From an uncultured Methanolobus sp. (GTDB lineage: Archaea; Halobacteriota; Methanosarcinia; Methanosarcinales; Methanosarcinaceae): a DNA stretch of 64,000 bases. The notes beneath the pieces are model-generated. The model had not been told where the DNA came from. It saw only the letters and a list, made by a program, of their open reading frames with translations, and made no database searches. Made by a program: the position numbers and the translations under genes. Positions 1 through 8,000 of this stretch are shown one piece after another; positions within the stretch are counted from its first letter, which is position 1; each line of letters starts with the position of its first letter. Location: positions 2,993,562-3,057,561 of the forward strand of contig NZ_OY763421.1 of NCBI RefSeq assembly GCF_963667555.1, given 5' to 3'.

Positions 1-1405
1 CCATTATATCCACATGTTCGTTCTCAAGGGCAGAAGTGATTCTTTTAGTCATCTTCTTCCTGTCCTGGTCAAGTCCCGCATGAACCGCAACAACCACAAT
101 ATCAAGACGTTCCAGCAGGTCGTTACTGTAATCGAGCTTTCCGTCAGCCTTAATATCGCATTCGGTTCCCGAAAGGATTCTTATCTCATCATATTTCTCA
201 TTGAGTTTATCAATAGCATTGATATGTTCCAGCAACCTCTTATCCGACAGGCCGTTGGCCACACCTGTTGAGTGCGAATGGTCGGTGATCGCAATGTACT
301 CATATCCTCTCAAAATAGCAGCATCTGCAAGCTCTTCCATTGTGTTGGCACCGTCACTCCAGTTTGAGTGTACATGCAGGTCGCCTTTGATGTCCTTTCT
401 TTCGATAAGCTCCGGAAGTTTTCCCATGAGGGCTGCCTGGACTTCTCCTCTGTCCTCTCTTATTTCAGGTGGCAGGTATTCAAGTCCGAGATTCTTATAT
501 AGTTCTTCTTCACCGCTGAACTTTGTAAGTTTGCCTGAATCCTCATCAGTCATCCCATATTCATTCAGACTGTATCCCTTTGAGAGTGCTAGCTTTCTAA
601 GATGGATGTTGTGTTCCTTTGAGCCTGTGAAATGTTGCAGCATGGAACCATAGGAATCCCTGCTTACAACCCTGAGATCAACATGGAAATTTCCGTGGTA
701 GATTATGGCTGCTTTAGTTGTTCCTGATTCCAGTACCTCTTCCACCTTTTCCATTCCGGTAAAATAGCTGATCGCTTTCTCAGGTTTTTCGGAGATCGCT
801 ATAAGGTCAATATCTCCAACCGTATCCTGTTTTCTTCGAAGACTTCCGGCAATTGCCACTTTTTCAATATCGGTATCTTGCTTCAGGTATTCCATGATTT
901 CCACGGCTATGTCCTTTGCCAGCACATAAGGATGTCTTCCGTGGTCTTTATCCTCTTTCTGTCGTACAATGGAACGCAGTATTTTTTCTTCCTGCTTTTC
1001 TCCCATGCGTGGAAGTCTTCTAATTCGGTGTTCCCTTGCAGCCCTGCTGAGTTCATCAACGGTCTGCACACCGAGTTTTTCATAGAACAGCCTTGCAGTT
1101 TTAGGGCCGATTCCAGGGATATTCATTATCTCAATTATTCCTGCGGGAATCTCATCCTGTGTTCTCTCATAAGCTTCAAAGGTTCCGGTTTCAAGCATTT
1201 CCACTACCTTGCTTTTAAGAATCTTTCCAATGCCGGGAATGTCTTCGATACTTCCTTCTTTGTGTAGTACCAGAAGTTCCTCGTCAAGTCCTTTGATGGT
1301 GCGTGCCGCATTTGTGTAGGCTCGTGTCTTGAACTGGCTTTCGCCTTTGAATTCAAGCATTCGTGCCATGTGGTTGAACTTCTCAGCTATCTGGGTATTG
1401 TCCAT
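1..1405 (-). CDS. polX: Family X DNA polymerase with PHP domain (PolX), 3' end outside window
   Basis: The gene reads leftward from an ATG at 1405 and runs off the left edge, so the C-terminus is missing. The N-terminus (MDNTQIAEKFNHMARMLEFK) is a helix-hairpin-helix 8-kDa domain with two HhH motifs (DIPGIGK and NIPGIGPKTA). The palm follows with the nucleotidyltransferase signature GSLRRKQDTVGDIDLI, whose two Asp bind metal. After about residue 330 comes a PHP phosphoesterase domain (GDLHVHSNWSDG, then ITDHSH), which in PolX gives 3'-5' exonuclease or AP-endonuclease activity. The expected length is about 570 residues, so roughly 100 are missing. The family does gap filling in base excision repair. 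The neighbouring DUF166 gene lies upstream on the same strand, 14 bp away. Confidence 0.93.
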   Translation of the reverse strand, partial: MDNTQIAEKFNHMARMLEFKGESQFKTRAYTNAARTIKGLDEELLVLHKEGSIEDIPGIGKILKSKVVEMLETGTFEAYERTQDEIPAGIIEIMNIPGIGPKTARLFYEKLGVQTVDELSRAAREHRIRRLPRMGEKQEEKILRSIVRQKEDKDHGRHPYVLAKDIAVEIMEYLKQDTDIEKVAIAGSLRRKQDTVGDIDLIAISEKPEKAISYFTGMEKVEEVLESGTTKAAIIYHGNFHVDLRVVSRDSYGSMLQHFTGSKEHNIHLRKLALSKGYSLNEYGMTDEDSGKLTKFSGEEELYKNLGLEYLPPEIREDRGEVQAALMGKLPELIERKDIKGDLHVHSNWSDGANTMEELADAAILRGYEYIAITDHSHSTGVANGLSDKRLLEHINAIDKLNEKYDEIRILSGTECDIKADGKLDYSNDLLERLDIVVVAVHAGLDQDRKKMTKRITSALENEHVDIM

Positions 1406-1419
1406 ATTATCCCGTTGGA

Positions 1420-2088
1420 TCAGTTTTCAGTCTTTCTTTTGATGGCATCTTCCACGGCCTTTTTGTGTATGTCGCCGGATTCGTGGATGCCTCCCATTCC
1501 GCCCCTGACAGCCCTGCATGGGTATTGCTGTATGAGGAGTCCGGCTTTTGCAGGAGCATCTTCCACTTTAGTTCCCACAAGATCTTTTGCCATGTGCCAT
1601 GTGCTTCCACAGGGCGCCCCGCATAATACTTTGACCGAACTTATTATACCTTTATCGAAGTCAACTTCAAGTTCAGGTATTGACAGGTATTTGCAGAGTT
1701 CTTCAGTTTCAGGTTTTGCTTCAAGGGTGCAGCAAATATCTTCCACTTCTATGAGCATTCCGTATTTTTTTGCGATTCCCTGGAGTTCTACAACCGGTGC
1801 TTTTGAAGCTCCTCCGGGAATTATCAGGGCTTTCACTCCTGCTTTTCCTGCCATATGTGCTATTGCAACTGTAAGGTCAGGATGAAGTGAGTAAGTTATC
1901 ACTATGCTGGAATCAAATACGGATGTATCTATCTTGAGATTTTCAAGAAAATCCTCCGGCTCATCTATGAAATCCGGCAGCAGTTCAGGTACTGCTGTCT
2001 GAACTACTTTCAGGTCAGTTTTTGAGAGGATGGTCTCAATTAGCCTGTTTCCGTATTTTCCTCTGGTGATTACTCCGATAGTGGTCAT
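1420..2088 (-). CDS. DUF166 family protein
   Basis: About 222 residues starting MTTIGVITRGKYGNRLIE. I chose the ATG at 2088 because family members begin with this beta strand and glycine-rich turn. A GTG at 2118 would add ten residues. The protein has a Cys-rich centre (EDICCTLE, then VLCGAPCGSTWHMAK) and a C-terminal HESGDIHKKAVEDAI helix, as in DUF166, a family restricted to archaea and sometimes labelled thymidylate synthase on weak grounds. The conserved cysteines suggest metal or cluster binding (inference). It is co-directional with polX, 14 bp upstream of it. The true function is unknown. Confidence 0.75.
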   Translation of the reverse strand: MTTIGVITRGKYGNRLIETILSKTDLKVVQTAVPELLPDFIDEPEDFLENLKIDTSVFDSSIVITYSLHPDLTVAIAHMAGKAGVKALIIPGGASKAPVVELQGIAKKYGMLIEVEDICCTLEAKPETEELCKYLSIPELEVDFDKGIISSVKVLCGAPCGSTWHMAKDLVGTKVEDAPAKAGLLIQQYPCRAVRGGMGGIHESGDIHKKAVEDAIKRKTEN

Positions 2089-2251
2089 TTTTCTCTCTAA
2101 AAAGGTTACTTCCTTCACATATATGCCTGCCGGACATGAGGTGTGAGTAGGTTGGGTATAGGCTTAGAATATGCTTTATTGTGATGTGTGTATTTATTCA
2201 ACCGATTAGTATATTTATTATGCTACAGAATGTTTCCATGAGGTATTGATC

Positions 2252-2380
2252 ATGGACGAATACGACCCCAATAAAGTTTATTTCAGATGCAACACCTGCG
2301 AATTCGTGTTTATGGAAAATCCGGACATGTTCCCGGTTAGGTGTCCACAGTGTGGCAGTGAGGATGTTTCAAGAACCTGA
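2252..2380 (+). CDS. Small zinc-ribbon protein, 42 aa
   Basis: This short gene begins ATGGACGAATACGAC and ends TGA at 2378-2380. The product has two CxxC knuckles, FRCNTCEF and VRCPQCGSED, 15 residues apart, so it should fold as a single zinc ribbon like a rubredoxin or ribosomal ribbon. A TATA-like AGTATATTTATT lies at about 2207-2218 and a GAGGT ribosome-binding site at 2240-2244, 7 bases before the ATG, which supports real expression. The partner is unknown. Such proteins are common in methanogens as hypothetical zinc-ribbon proteins. Confidence 0.72.
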   Translation: MDEYDPNKVYFRCNTCEFVFMENPDMFPVRCPQCGSEDVSRT

Positions 2381-2443
2381 TAGAAAGTTTTCAGTTTCTT
2401 CCTCTGGAATAAATTAAATAGTATTCCTTTGCTTTCATTGTTG

Positions 2444-3055
2444 ATGTCAATGAAAGGTAAACTCATTACTCTGGAAGGTATCGACGGTTCCGGTAAGTCT
2501 ACTATAACAGAGCGTCTGCGCTCAAATCCTTATTTTAAGGACTTTGTTTTCACAAGGGAGCCAACCACCGGCTGGATCGGTGATGCTGTAAACCGTGCCA
2601 TCCACTCGGACACAGATGACCTTGCAGAGCTTTTGCTTTTCACCGCAGACCATGCGGAACACATTTCCAAGCTCATCCTGCCTGCACTTGAAAGCGGCCA
2701 GAATGTAATCTCTGACAGGTATTCAGGGAGCAGGTATGCATATCAGGCTGTGACTCTTAAAGGCAAGTTCCAGGAGCCCATGGAATGGATTCAGCAGATA
2801 CACCACGGTTGGACAGTTGACCCTGACCTTACTGTTCTTTTTGATATTGACCCGAAGATATCAGTTGAGAGATGCGGTAACCGTGGTGAGCAGACAAAAT
2901 TCGAGAAGATAGATTTCCTTGAGGAAGTGAGGGCAAATTACCTGAAACTTGCAGAAGCACATTCTGAGAGGTTTGTTATTATCAATACTGACAGGGCGGT
3001 AGATGAGATAGAGAAGGATGTTCTGGGTGCGATTAACTCATTGATTGAAAGATAA
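2444..3055 (+). CDS. tmk: Thymidylate kinase (dTMP kinase)
   Basis: 203 residues. It phosphorylates dTMP to dTDP with ATP. The P-loop is LEGIDGSGKST, the substrate loop is FTREPTTGWIGD and the DRY motif is SDRYSGSRYAYQ. The length is normal. I chose the ATG at 2444 (MSMKGKLITLEG); a second ATG at 2450 is equally possible, while an in-frame TTG at 2429 is too early. An AAATTAAATAGT box at about 2411-2422 lies about 25 bases before the ATG with no Shine-Dalgarno sequence, so the transcript is probably leaderless. A MITE-like element starts 5 bp after the stop codon. Confidence 0.95.
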   Translation: MSMKGKLITLEGIDGSGKSTITERLRSNPYFKDFVFTREPTTGWIGDAVNRAIHSDTDDLAELLLFTADHAEHISKLILPALESGQNVISDRYSGSRYAYQAVTLKGKFQEPMEWIQQIHHGWTVDPDLTVLFDIDPKISVERCGNRGEQTKFEKIDFLEEVRANYLKLAEAHSERFVIINTDRAVDEIEKDVLGAINSLIER

Positions 3056-3060
3056 TTTCA

Positions 3061-3377
3061 GGTTCTGTAGACATCCTGTCATTATGATTTCTTGCAGATT
3101 ACAAATAACTTAAATGATCCCGAAGGGTCCGGCAAAGCCGGCGCTTTACCATCAGAAAAAGCAAAAAAATCTGCATAATACATAGAATACTTTACTCGCA
3201 GGCTTTTGTAGAACTATCTGTATAAATCTAATAATCTAATGGATGATCTTCTGTATGGCATAATTGGAATGTGCCGCCTTCGGCGGATGGTTGCTTTGTT
3301 TTTAGATTGCCAATTTTTTGTGGAAATAAAATTGTGCAAAGACTGCATCAGTCACGAAACAGGCTCTCTATAGAGCC
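3061..3377. repeat. MITE-like repeat element, copy 1
   Basis: A 317-bp non-coding element about 80% identical by eye to 27071-27394. Its ends form imperfect terminal inverted repeats: GGTTCTGTAGACATCCTGT at 3061-3079 against the complement of 3359-3377, 15 of 19 matching. Inside are strong short hairpins: CCCGAAGGG, CCGGC-aaa-GCCGG, and CCGCC-TTCG-GGCGG type at about 3274-3287. A closing stem pairs TGCAGATT (3093-3100) with AATCTGCA (3168-3175), and ATTGG pairs with CCAAT around the TTCG hairpin. There is no open reading frame. No convincing target duplication is visible, and the boundaries may be off by about 5 bp. Confidence 0.8.
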
Positions 3378-3426
3378 TATTTCCACTCTGTCTTTATTAT
3401 CTTCAAACCTGGGATTATCGATATAT

Positions 3427-3444
3427 AGTATACTTACGTATACT
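3427..3444 (+). promoter_or_regulatory. Operator-like palindrome at toxin-antitoxin promoter
   Basis: A perfect inverted repeat, AGTATAC-TTAC-GTATACT, lies between a TATA box (GATATATAG, 3419-3427) and the antitoxin ATG at 3452. The TATA-to-ATG distance of about 25-30 bases implies a leaderless transcript, so the palindrome sits at or just before the transcription start. That is the expected place for autorepression by the ribbon-helix-helix antitoxin. The binding itself is inferred. Confidence 0.7.
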
Positions 3445-3451
3445 GTGGTAT

Positions 3452-3688
3452 ATGGCTGCAACCACGACCATAAAGATAGATCCTCTTCTGAAAGATAATC
3501 TTGACAAGTTGAAATTGTTTCCCAGGGAAACCTATAACGACGTGGTTTCACGTCTGGTTGATATGGCGTATGATTCTGAACCCATTAGTGACTCTACACT
3601 GAAAAGGATCGAAGAATCACTTGAAGACTTCAAGCGTGGAAAATACTACACCCAGGAAGAAGTCGAGGCTGAGCTGGGGCTTAGGTAA
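3452..3688 (+). CDS. Type II antitoxin, ribbon-helix-helix type
   Basis: 78 residues. The N-terminal stretch TTTIKIDPLLKDNLDKLK followed by ETYNDVVSRLVDMA has the strand-helix-helix pattern of a MetJ/Arc or RelB-like DNA-binding dimer. The acidic C-terminal tail (KRGKYYTQEEVEAELGLR) is the usual toxin-wrapping segment. The stop codon TAA overlaps the ATG of the next gene by one base, the tight coupling typical of antitoxin-toxin pairs. A perfect palindrome just upstream is the probable operator. It is likely to neutralise the RelE-like toxin and repress its own operon. Confidence 0.85.
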   Translation: MAATTTIKIDPLLKDNLDKLKLFPRETYNDVVSRLVDMAYDSEPISDSTLKRIEESLEDFKRGKYYTQEEVEAELGLR

Positions 3689-3951
3689 TGTATACTATCC
3701 TGTACTCTGACGGTGCACTGAAGGATATTAAAAGTCTCCCGGCAGATATTGCAAAAAAGATAGTATTGTCTATCAAGGAAATTAGCGATAATCCCAAATC
3801 GCATGTTAAGAAGCTCAAAGGCTTTCCTAAATCTCCCTTATATTCATTAAGGATTGGCGACTATCGTGCGATAATGAGTATTGAGGATGATAAGCTGGTT
3901 GTATTTGTTATTGAGGTTGGGAGCCGGATTAAGATCTATCGCAAGTACTGA
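3688..3951 (+). CDS. RelE/ParE family toxin
   Basis: 87 residues, the standard size for RelE-fold toxins. It shows the N-terminal helix-turn (ALKDIKSLPADIAKKIV), the central basic KKLKGFPKSPLYSLRIGDYR segment and the terminal IEVGSRIKIYRKY strand. In RelE toxins the Arg of the LRIGDYR strand and the C-terminal Arg/Tyr act in mRNA cleavage on the ribosome, and these are present here. It is translated from an ATG overlapping the antitoxin stop codon. Its target (mRNA, or gyrase for ParE types) cannot be told from the sequence. Confidence 0.9.
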   Translation: MYTILYSDGALKDIKSLPADIAKKIVLSIKEISDNPKSHVKKLKGFPKSPLYSLRIGDYRAIMSIEDDKLVVFVIEVGSRIKIYRKY

Positions 3952-3982
3952 ACTAACTCTAGTGAACTAAAGAACAAAAATC

Positions 3983-4010
3983 AAAAAAAGGAGTAACCGT
4001 TCGGTTACTC
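3983..4010 (-). terminator. Hairpin plus T-run terminator
   Basis: On the minus strand GAGTAACC-GAAC-GGTTACTC (4010-3991) forms an 8-bp stem and is followed directly by C and seven T. The stem includes the stop codon of the 78-residue minus-strand gene. It separates that gene from the convergent toxin gene. Confidence 0.65.
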
Positions 4011-4241
4011 AAGTTTGTTCTCATCAGCGAATTTGATGAGAGCTTCTCCAAGTATGCGTGCGTATTTTGGATTGAGGTTAAAACGTGATTTCTTCTGTCC
4101 GCCTCTTTCCTTTGCGATCTCTATGTATTCGTTCTCGTATCTCTCGCTTGTTGCAAGTGTGATGGTCAGGAACCAGCCTGCTCCCATCTTTATTTCTCCA
4201 TAGTTCTCGCCTATATCTACCATTTCTTCATTGTCTGCCAT
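4005..4241 (-). CDS. Hypothetical protein, 78 aa
   Basis: I do not recognise this family. The protein is soluble and mixed-charge, with a predicted beta-rich first half (GAGWFLTITLATSERYENEY) and a C-terminal helix (KYARILGEALIKFADENKLE). The KKSRFNLNPKYARIL segment is basic, so nucleic-acid binding in the manner of PC4-like coactivators is one possibility, without proof. Upstream, a palindrome TGAAC-TTTA-GTTCA lies at 4299-4312, about 60 bp before the start, and a hairpin terminator follows the stop codon. This suggests an independent, regulated single gene. Confidence 0.6.
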   Translation of the reverse strand: MADNEEMVDIGENYGEIKMGAGWFLTITLATSERYENEYIEIAKERGGQKKSRFNLNPKYARILGEALIKFADENKLE

Positions 4242-4349
4242 GATTACACCGATAATTAAAACTGAATTAAAATTTAGATGAAATTCAATAATGTAGATTG
4301 AACTTTAGTTCACATTATTTTTATTTGTATATAATATTACTCTGCGACA

Positions 4350-5069
4350 TTACTCTGAGATCTGCCTGACCATTTCCAGAGGAATTGAGCCGTTATGCAA
4401 TGCAGTTGCCACCAGTGCACCCTTTACTCCAATTCCTTCGAGTATTTCTATGTCTTCCACGTTGCGGACTCCACCGCCAAGAAGCACGTTGTGGTCTGAG
4501 ATTGAAACTATGTTACTTAAGAATTGTGAATCCACGCCGCTTGTGGTTCCGACTCTGTCAAGGTCAAGGATTATGATGTCAGCAAGGTCGCAGTCATTGA
4601 GGATTTCTACGATCTTGAACGGGTCGTCAGGCATGTTTGGGTCTTTGGTGAGTATCTTGCCGTGCTTCTTGTCGATGCTGACGCTGATCCTTCCGGGGTA
4701 CAGGGAACTTGCCTCTTTTATTGTTTCAAGTGAGGAGGTCTCGGTTCCAAGAATTACGGTCTGTACGATTTCCATTACGTCTTCGGTTTCTGAGACTGAG
4801 GTTACGCCGGGGTCGAGCATCACTTTTGCTGACTCTGAAACGGCCTGTATGACATCGAAGTTCTTTTCCCTCTTGCCGATTTTCTCAAGCAGGTTGAGGT
4901 CTGCGATGTAGACTTCTGCCGGTTTTACGGTGTCTACTATCTGTGTTGCATCGGATGTGTTGCATATGTGACTTGAAAAGTGGATGGGCTTGTATTCACT
5001 ACGAGTACCGCCCTGTGCATGGACTATTGTCTGGTTGAATATATCAAGAACGAAGATGATACGAAACAT
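4350..5069 (-). CDS. HisA/HisF-related TIM-barrel protein
   Basis: 239 residues from the ATG at 5069 (MFRIIFVLDIFNQTIVHAQGG). An in-frame ATG at 5084 is possible, but the TATAAAAA box on this strand lies about 27 bases from 5069, which suits a leaderless start. The fold is the HisA-like barrel: an N-terminal VLDIFNQTIVHAQGG phosphate loop, an IIILDLDRVGTTSGVD strand, and LLGGGVRNVEDIEIL near the end. It lacks the full length and some catalytic features of HisA. In methanogens this orphan HisA-like family often sits beside mfnB, as here (divergent, 46 bp apart), so a role linked to methanofuran or another C1 cofactor is possible but unproven. Confidence 0.75.
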   Translation of the reverse strand: MFRIIFVLDIFNQTIVHAQGGTRSEYKPIHFSSHICNTSDATQIVDTVKPAEVYIADLNLLEKIGKREKNFDVIQAVSESAKVMLDPGVTSVSETEDVMEIVQTVILGTETSSLETIKEASSLYPGRISVSIDKKHGKILTKDPNMPDDPFKIVEILNDCDLADIIILDLDRVGTTSGVDSQFLSNIVSISDHNVLLGGGVRNVEDIEILEGIGVKGALVATALHNGSIPLEMVRQISE

Positions 5070-5115
5070 ATATAATTGATACATCTGTCATGCTATAAAA
5101 AAAGAGGTTAATATA

Positions 5116-5814
5116 ATGAAATTACTTATCAGTCCGATAAACCCTGAAGAGGCAATTGCAGCATACAAAGGTGGTGCTGACATTGTTGATGTGAAGAATC
5201 CTAAAGAAGGTTCACTTGGTGCAAACTTCCCATGGATTATAAGCTCTGTGAAGGAATCCATTAATTCCGGGAAGCCTATCAGTGCGACTATAGGTGATTT
5301 TAATTTTAAGCCGGGAACTGCTTCCCTTGCAGCTCTTGGTGCGGCAGTCGCAGGTGCAGATTATATCAAGGTCGGTCTTTATGATGTCCAGACCGAAGAA
5401 CAGGCACTTGAAATGCTCACTAACATCACAAAGTCAGTAAAGAGCTATGACCCTGAGAAGAAGGTTGTCGCATCAGGTTATTCTGACTATGAGCGTATCA
5501 ATTCTATCAACCCACAGCTCCTTCCGGCTATCGGCGCAAAGGCAGGCGTTGATGTTGTTATGGTCGACACAGGTATCAAGGACGGCCGCTCAACCTTTGA
5601 GTTCATGAACGAGGAAGAGCTTACTAAGTTCACAACTGCTATCCGCGCAGTCGGTCTTCAGTCCGCTCTTGCAGGAACCCTCAAGTTCGAGGACCTCCCA
5701 ATGCTCAAGCGCATCCAGCCTGACATCATCGGTGTTCGCGGCATGGTCTGCGGCGGCGACAGGACTTCCTGCATCAAAGCAGAACTTGTCGAGAAGCTAA
5801 GGAATGAGATGTAA
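5116..5814 (+). CDS. mfnB: (5-formylfuran-3-yl)methyl phosphate synthase
   Basis: 232 residues, the normal length for MfnB (formerly DUF556). The enzyme condenses two molecules of glyceraldehyde-3-phosphate into the furan precursor of methanofuran, the C1 carrier of methanogenesis. The sequence shows the TIM-barrel motifs DIVDVKNPKEGSLGANFPW (the Schiff-base Lys lies in VKNPKEGSLG), SATIGDF, DYIKVGLYD and VMVDTGIKDGR, and ends with IGVRGMVCGGDRTSCIK. A GAGGT ribosome-binding site at 5103-5107 precedes the ATG. The divergent HisA-like gene shares the short AT-rich promoter region. Confidence 0.95.
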   Translation: MKLLISPINPEEAIAAYKGGADIVDVKNPKEGSLGANFPWIISSVKESINSGKPISATIGDFNFKPGTASLAALGAAVAGADYIKVGLYDVQTEEQALEMLTNITKSVKSYDPEKKVVASGYSDYERINSINPQLLPAIGAKAGVDVVMVDTGIKDGRSTFEFMNEEELTKFTTAIRAVGLQSALAGTLKFEDLPMLKRIQPDIIGVRGMVCGGDRTSCIKAELVEKLRNEM

Positions 5815-5860
5815 CTTCGGTTACTTCTTATTTATTTTCGAACTTAATTTGCCATCTTAC

Positions 5861-6973
5861 TTATTGTTTTTGTATTGTAACTGCAATGATTCCCAAATAC
5901 GCATTATCTGTTATAATTTCGATGGCATTCAGGGTATCAGCAGACTCTGGAGGCTTTAATGTTAAAATGTATATATTTGCATTTGTTAGTTCATTGTCGC
6001 AATTAGCAGTAAAATCTTCAACTTTTCCTTCACTTGTTTTATGCCATGTCCAATCATTGACTACATATTTATCTTTAAGATAGTTGCCATTTGTGTAAAT
6101 ATAGATAACTTCTATGTTTTCTCCCGCATTATCATATACCCAAGCTGCTGTATATAAGATATGGATGGCTTCAAGTTTGTCATATTCTTGTATAGTAATT
6201 TTTTTGGAGCCATCAGTATAGCTTATTAATTTATCAGATACTATGAATGGAATATTGTTATGTATGATTCTGCTTTTTTCAAACCATCTTATAAACCCTT
6301 GTCTCGTATCTCTTTCAAAAGGAGTTTTATAATTTGCATTGAAAACACTATTTAGCAAAACAGGCAGATATTTACTTTCCTCTATCAAACAATTTATTAC
6401 CTTTATTGTTTGTGTTTTTATAATTCCATCATCATAGAGGTTGTTATCATGTTGAAATCTCTTTATCTCGCTTATTGTCTTTGAATCATTGCTTTCGAAG
6501 TCGACATCATATCCTTTTATTATTAGAAATGGTTGGTATTTTATTATCTCTTTTTTGTCATGGGGTGAATATTTATAATGGATATTTTTACTATTATGCT
6601 CTTTATTGCGTTCAATTGTAAGAACACTTTTCAATTCACTTTTGTTTATCTTGTACGGTGAATTCGTGAAATGACTTTCATGATCTTTTTTCATTTCCTT
6701 TAGTTTCTCGACTGTGTATATTGAAATGTTATTTGTTACTTTATGATGATTAGCGCAGAAAACAATCAAATTATTAAAACTGGCTCTCTCATCATCAGTT
6801 TGATTTTGATTATACCTTTCTCCACCGGGATTTGCTGCTTCAATATGACACATTTCTCCAATCAAATTTCCATCATCATCAAATAATATTTCATTACATT
6901 CTGGAAAAGCACAAACATTTCCTGATAAAGCAAATAGGCGTTTAAGTGTTCTTTCTTGAATTTTTTTTCTCAT
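5861..6973 (-). CDS. HNH endonuclease-domain protein with PGBD-like segment
   Basis: 370 residues. Residues 20-80 form a zinc-binding HNH nuclease: C21-x4-C26, CHIEAANPGGERYN with catalytic His43, FNNLIVFCANHH with Asn67/68, Cys73 and His76/77. Around residues 160-190 the sequence EIKRFQHDNNLYDDGIIKTQ resembles a peptidoglycan-binding-like three-helix module (LQ..L..DG..G..T), odd for a protein with no signal peptide. The rest is unrecognised and beta-rich. The gene is clearly AT-rich compared with mfnB and cdc48. It diverges from the two-gene operon at 7129, with 155 bp between them, so the three may form one acquired defence or accessory locus (inference). Confidence 0.72.
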   Translation of the reverse strand: MRKKIQERTLKRLFALSGNVCAFPECNEILFDDDGNLIGEMCHIEAANPGGERYNQNQTDDERASFNNLIVFCANHHKVTNNISIYTVEKLKEMKKDHESHFTNSPYKINKSELKSVLTIERNKEHNSKNIHYKYSPHDKKEIIKYQPFLIIKGYDVDFESNDSKTISEIKRFQHDNNLYDDGIIKTQTIKVINCLIEESKYLPVLLNSVFNANYKTPFERDTRQGFIRWFEKSRIIHNNIPFIVSDKLISYTDGSKKITIQEYDKLEAIHILYTAAWVYDNAGENIEVIYIYTNGNYLKDKYVVNDWTWHKTSEGKVEDFTANCDNELTNANIYILTLKPPESADTLNAIEIITDNAYLGIIAVTIQKQ

Positions 6974-7128
6974 GCTTTAATATCCTTTTTGTTTTTGTAA
7001 ATGCTATAGGGTGATATGTTTTAAAACCCTACATTCTTCATATTTTCCATTTAATCCTGATGAAATATTATATTAGATATTTATTTATTGTAGGTGTTAT
7101 ATTCTTTGTGTTGGGATTGTGAAAAACT

Positions 7129-7998
7129 ATGAGTGTAGCGAAAAGAAAACTTGCATATTATACTTTACAATTTAGAAATCATGAGACTAATGACATTTTA
7201 ACAGGAAGCGAGCTAACTACTTATGTGGCTGATTTATTAAATTTAGTAATCAAAAAAACGTTTCCTGAGAAAAAGGTAATCATTGAAGTATCGGGTCGAT
7301 TCTATTATATGGCAGACTACGAAGATGATGAATTTATCAATATTAGATTTGAATCTGCAAAAATAGGACATCGTCCATTTTTAATCGATGAGGAAACTGG
7401 AAGCAAAAGAGATAATCCAAAAGGGATGCATGAGGGAGAAGCTGAAATATCTCACATATGTTTAAAATTCAATGACGATGAAATAATTCTGCTCTTGGAA
7501 GAAAGAATGGTGGGAGTCACTATTAAACAAATTGTGGCATACTTCAGAATGTTCATCTCAGAGTTATTGCCTGAAAAAAGATGTGATATTGATTACTTCT
7601 ATATGCAATATGATAATTTCATTGAAGAAATGCGTTCTATGTCAAAGATAATGTCATGTGAGATATATTTTGACAAAAAATATCTGGGTAGTGAATTTTT
7701 AAATAACCTTCCATTTGATAAATCTACGAGAGACAGCGTGGAACTTATTGTAAAATCTAATTTAAGGAAGTCAATCAATAAAAACCTAGTTGAAAAAATG
7801 TACGAGAAAACGATAGGTGATGTAATGATTAGTAGAATTCGGGTTGAAGGGATACAAAAAGATGATGCAAAAGTAAAATTGGATTCCGACAGTTTTAAAC
7901 TACTTCAGTATATAGATGTCACCATTGATGAAGATACGGGAATAGTAAATTCATTGGATATGTTCACTAAAATGAATAGTAATATGAGGGAAATCTAA
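7129..7998 (+). CDS. Unrecognised soluble protein, 289 aa (first gene of AT-rich pair)
   Basis: I cannot name the family with confidence. The protein is cytosolic and rich in Asp, Glu and Lys. It starts MSVAKRKLAYYTLQFRNHET, has an acidic centre with a GMHEGEAEISHICLKF motif (His and Glu residues in a strand context), and ends with a beta segment (SFKLLQYIDVTIDEDTGIVN). Two-nucleotide spacing to the following membrane-protein gene shows translational coupling. Codon use and base composition (well under 35% GC by eye) differ from the housekeeping neighbours, which points to horizontal transfer. A sensor or regulator for the membrane partner is a plausible role but is inference only. Confidence 0.55.
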   Translation: MSVAKRKLAYYTLQFRNHETNDILTGSELTTYVADLLNLVIKKTFPEKKVIIEVSGRFYYMADYEDDEFINIRFESAKIGHRPFLIDEETGSKRDNPKGMHEGEAEISHICLKFNDDEIILLLEERMVGVTIKQIVAYFRMFISELLPEKRCDIDYFYMQYDNFIEEMRSMSKIMSCEIYFDKKYLGSEFLNNLPFDKSTRDSVELIVKSNLRKSINKNLVEKMYEKTIGDVMISRIRVEGIQKDDAKVKLDSDSFKLLQYIDVTIDEDTGIVNSLDMFTKMNSNMREI

Positions 7999-8000
7999 TA

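Noticed and set aside
3373..3383. GAGCCTATTTC at the right edge of repeat copy 1 equals the first 11 bases of the IS5-type inverted repeat
   Set aside because: No second end or transposase remnant is present. The terminal repeat of the MITE-like element explains most of it.
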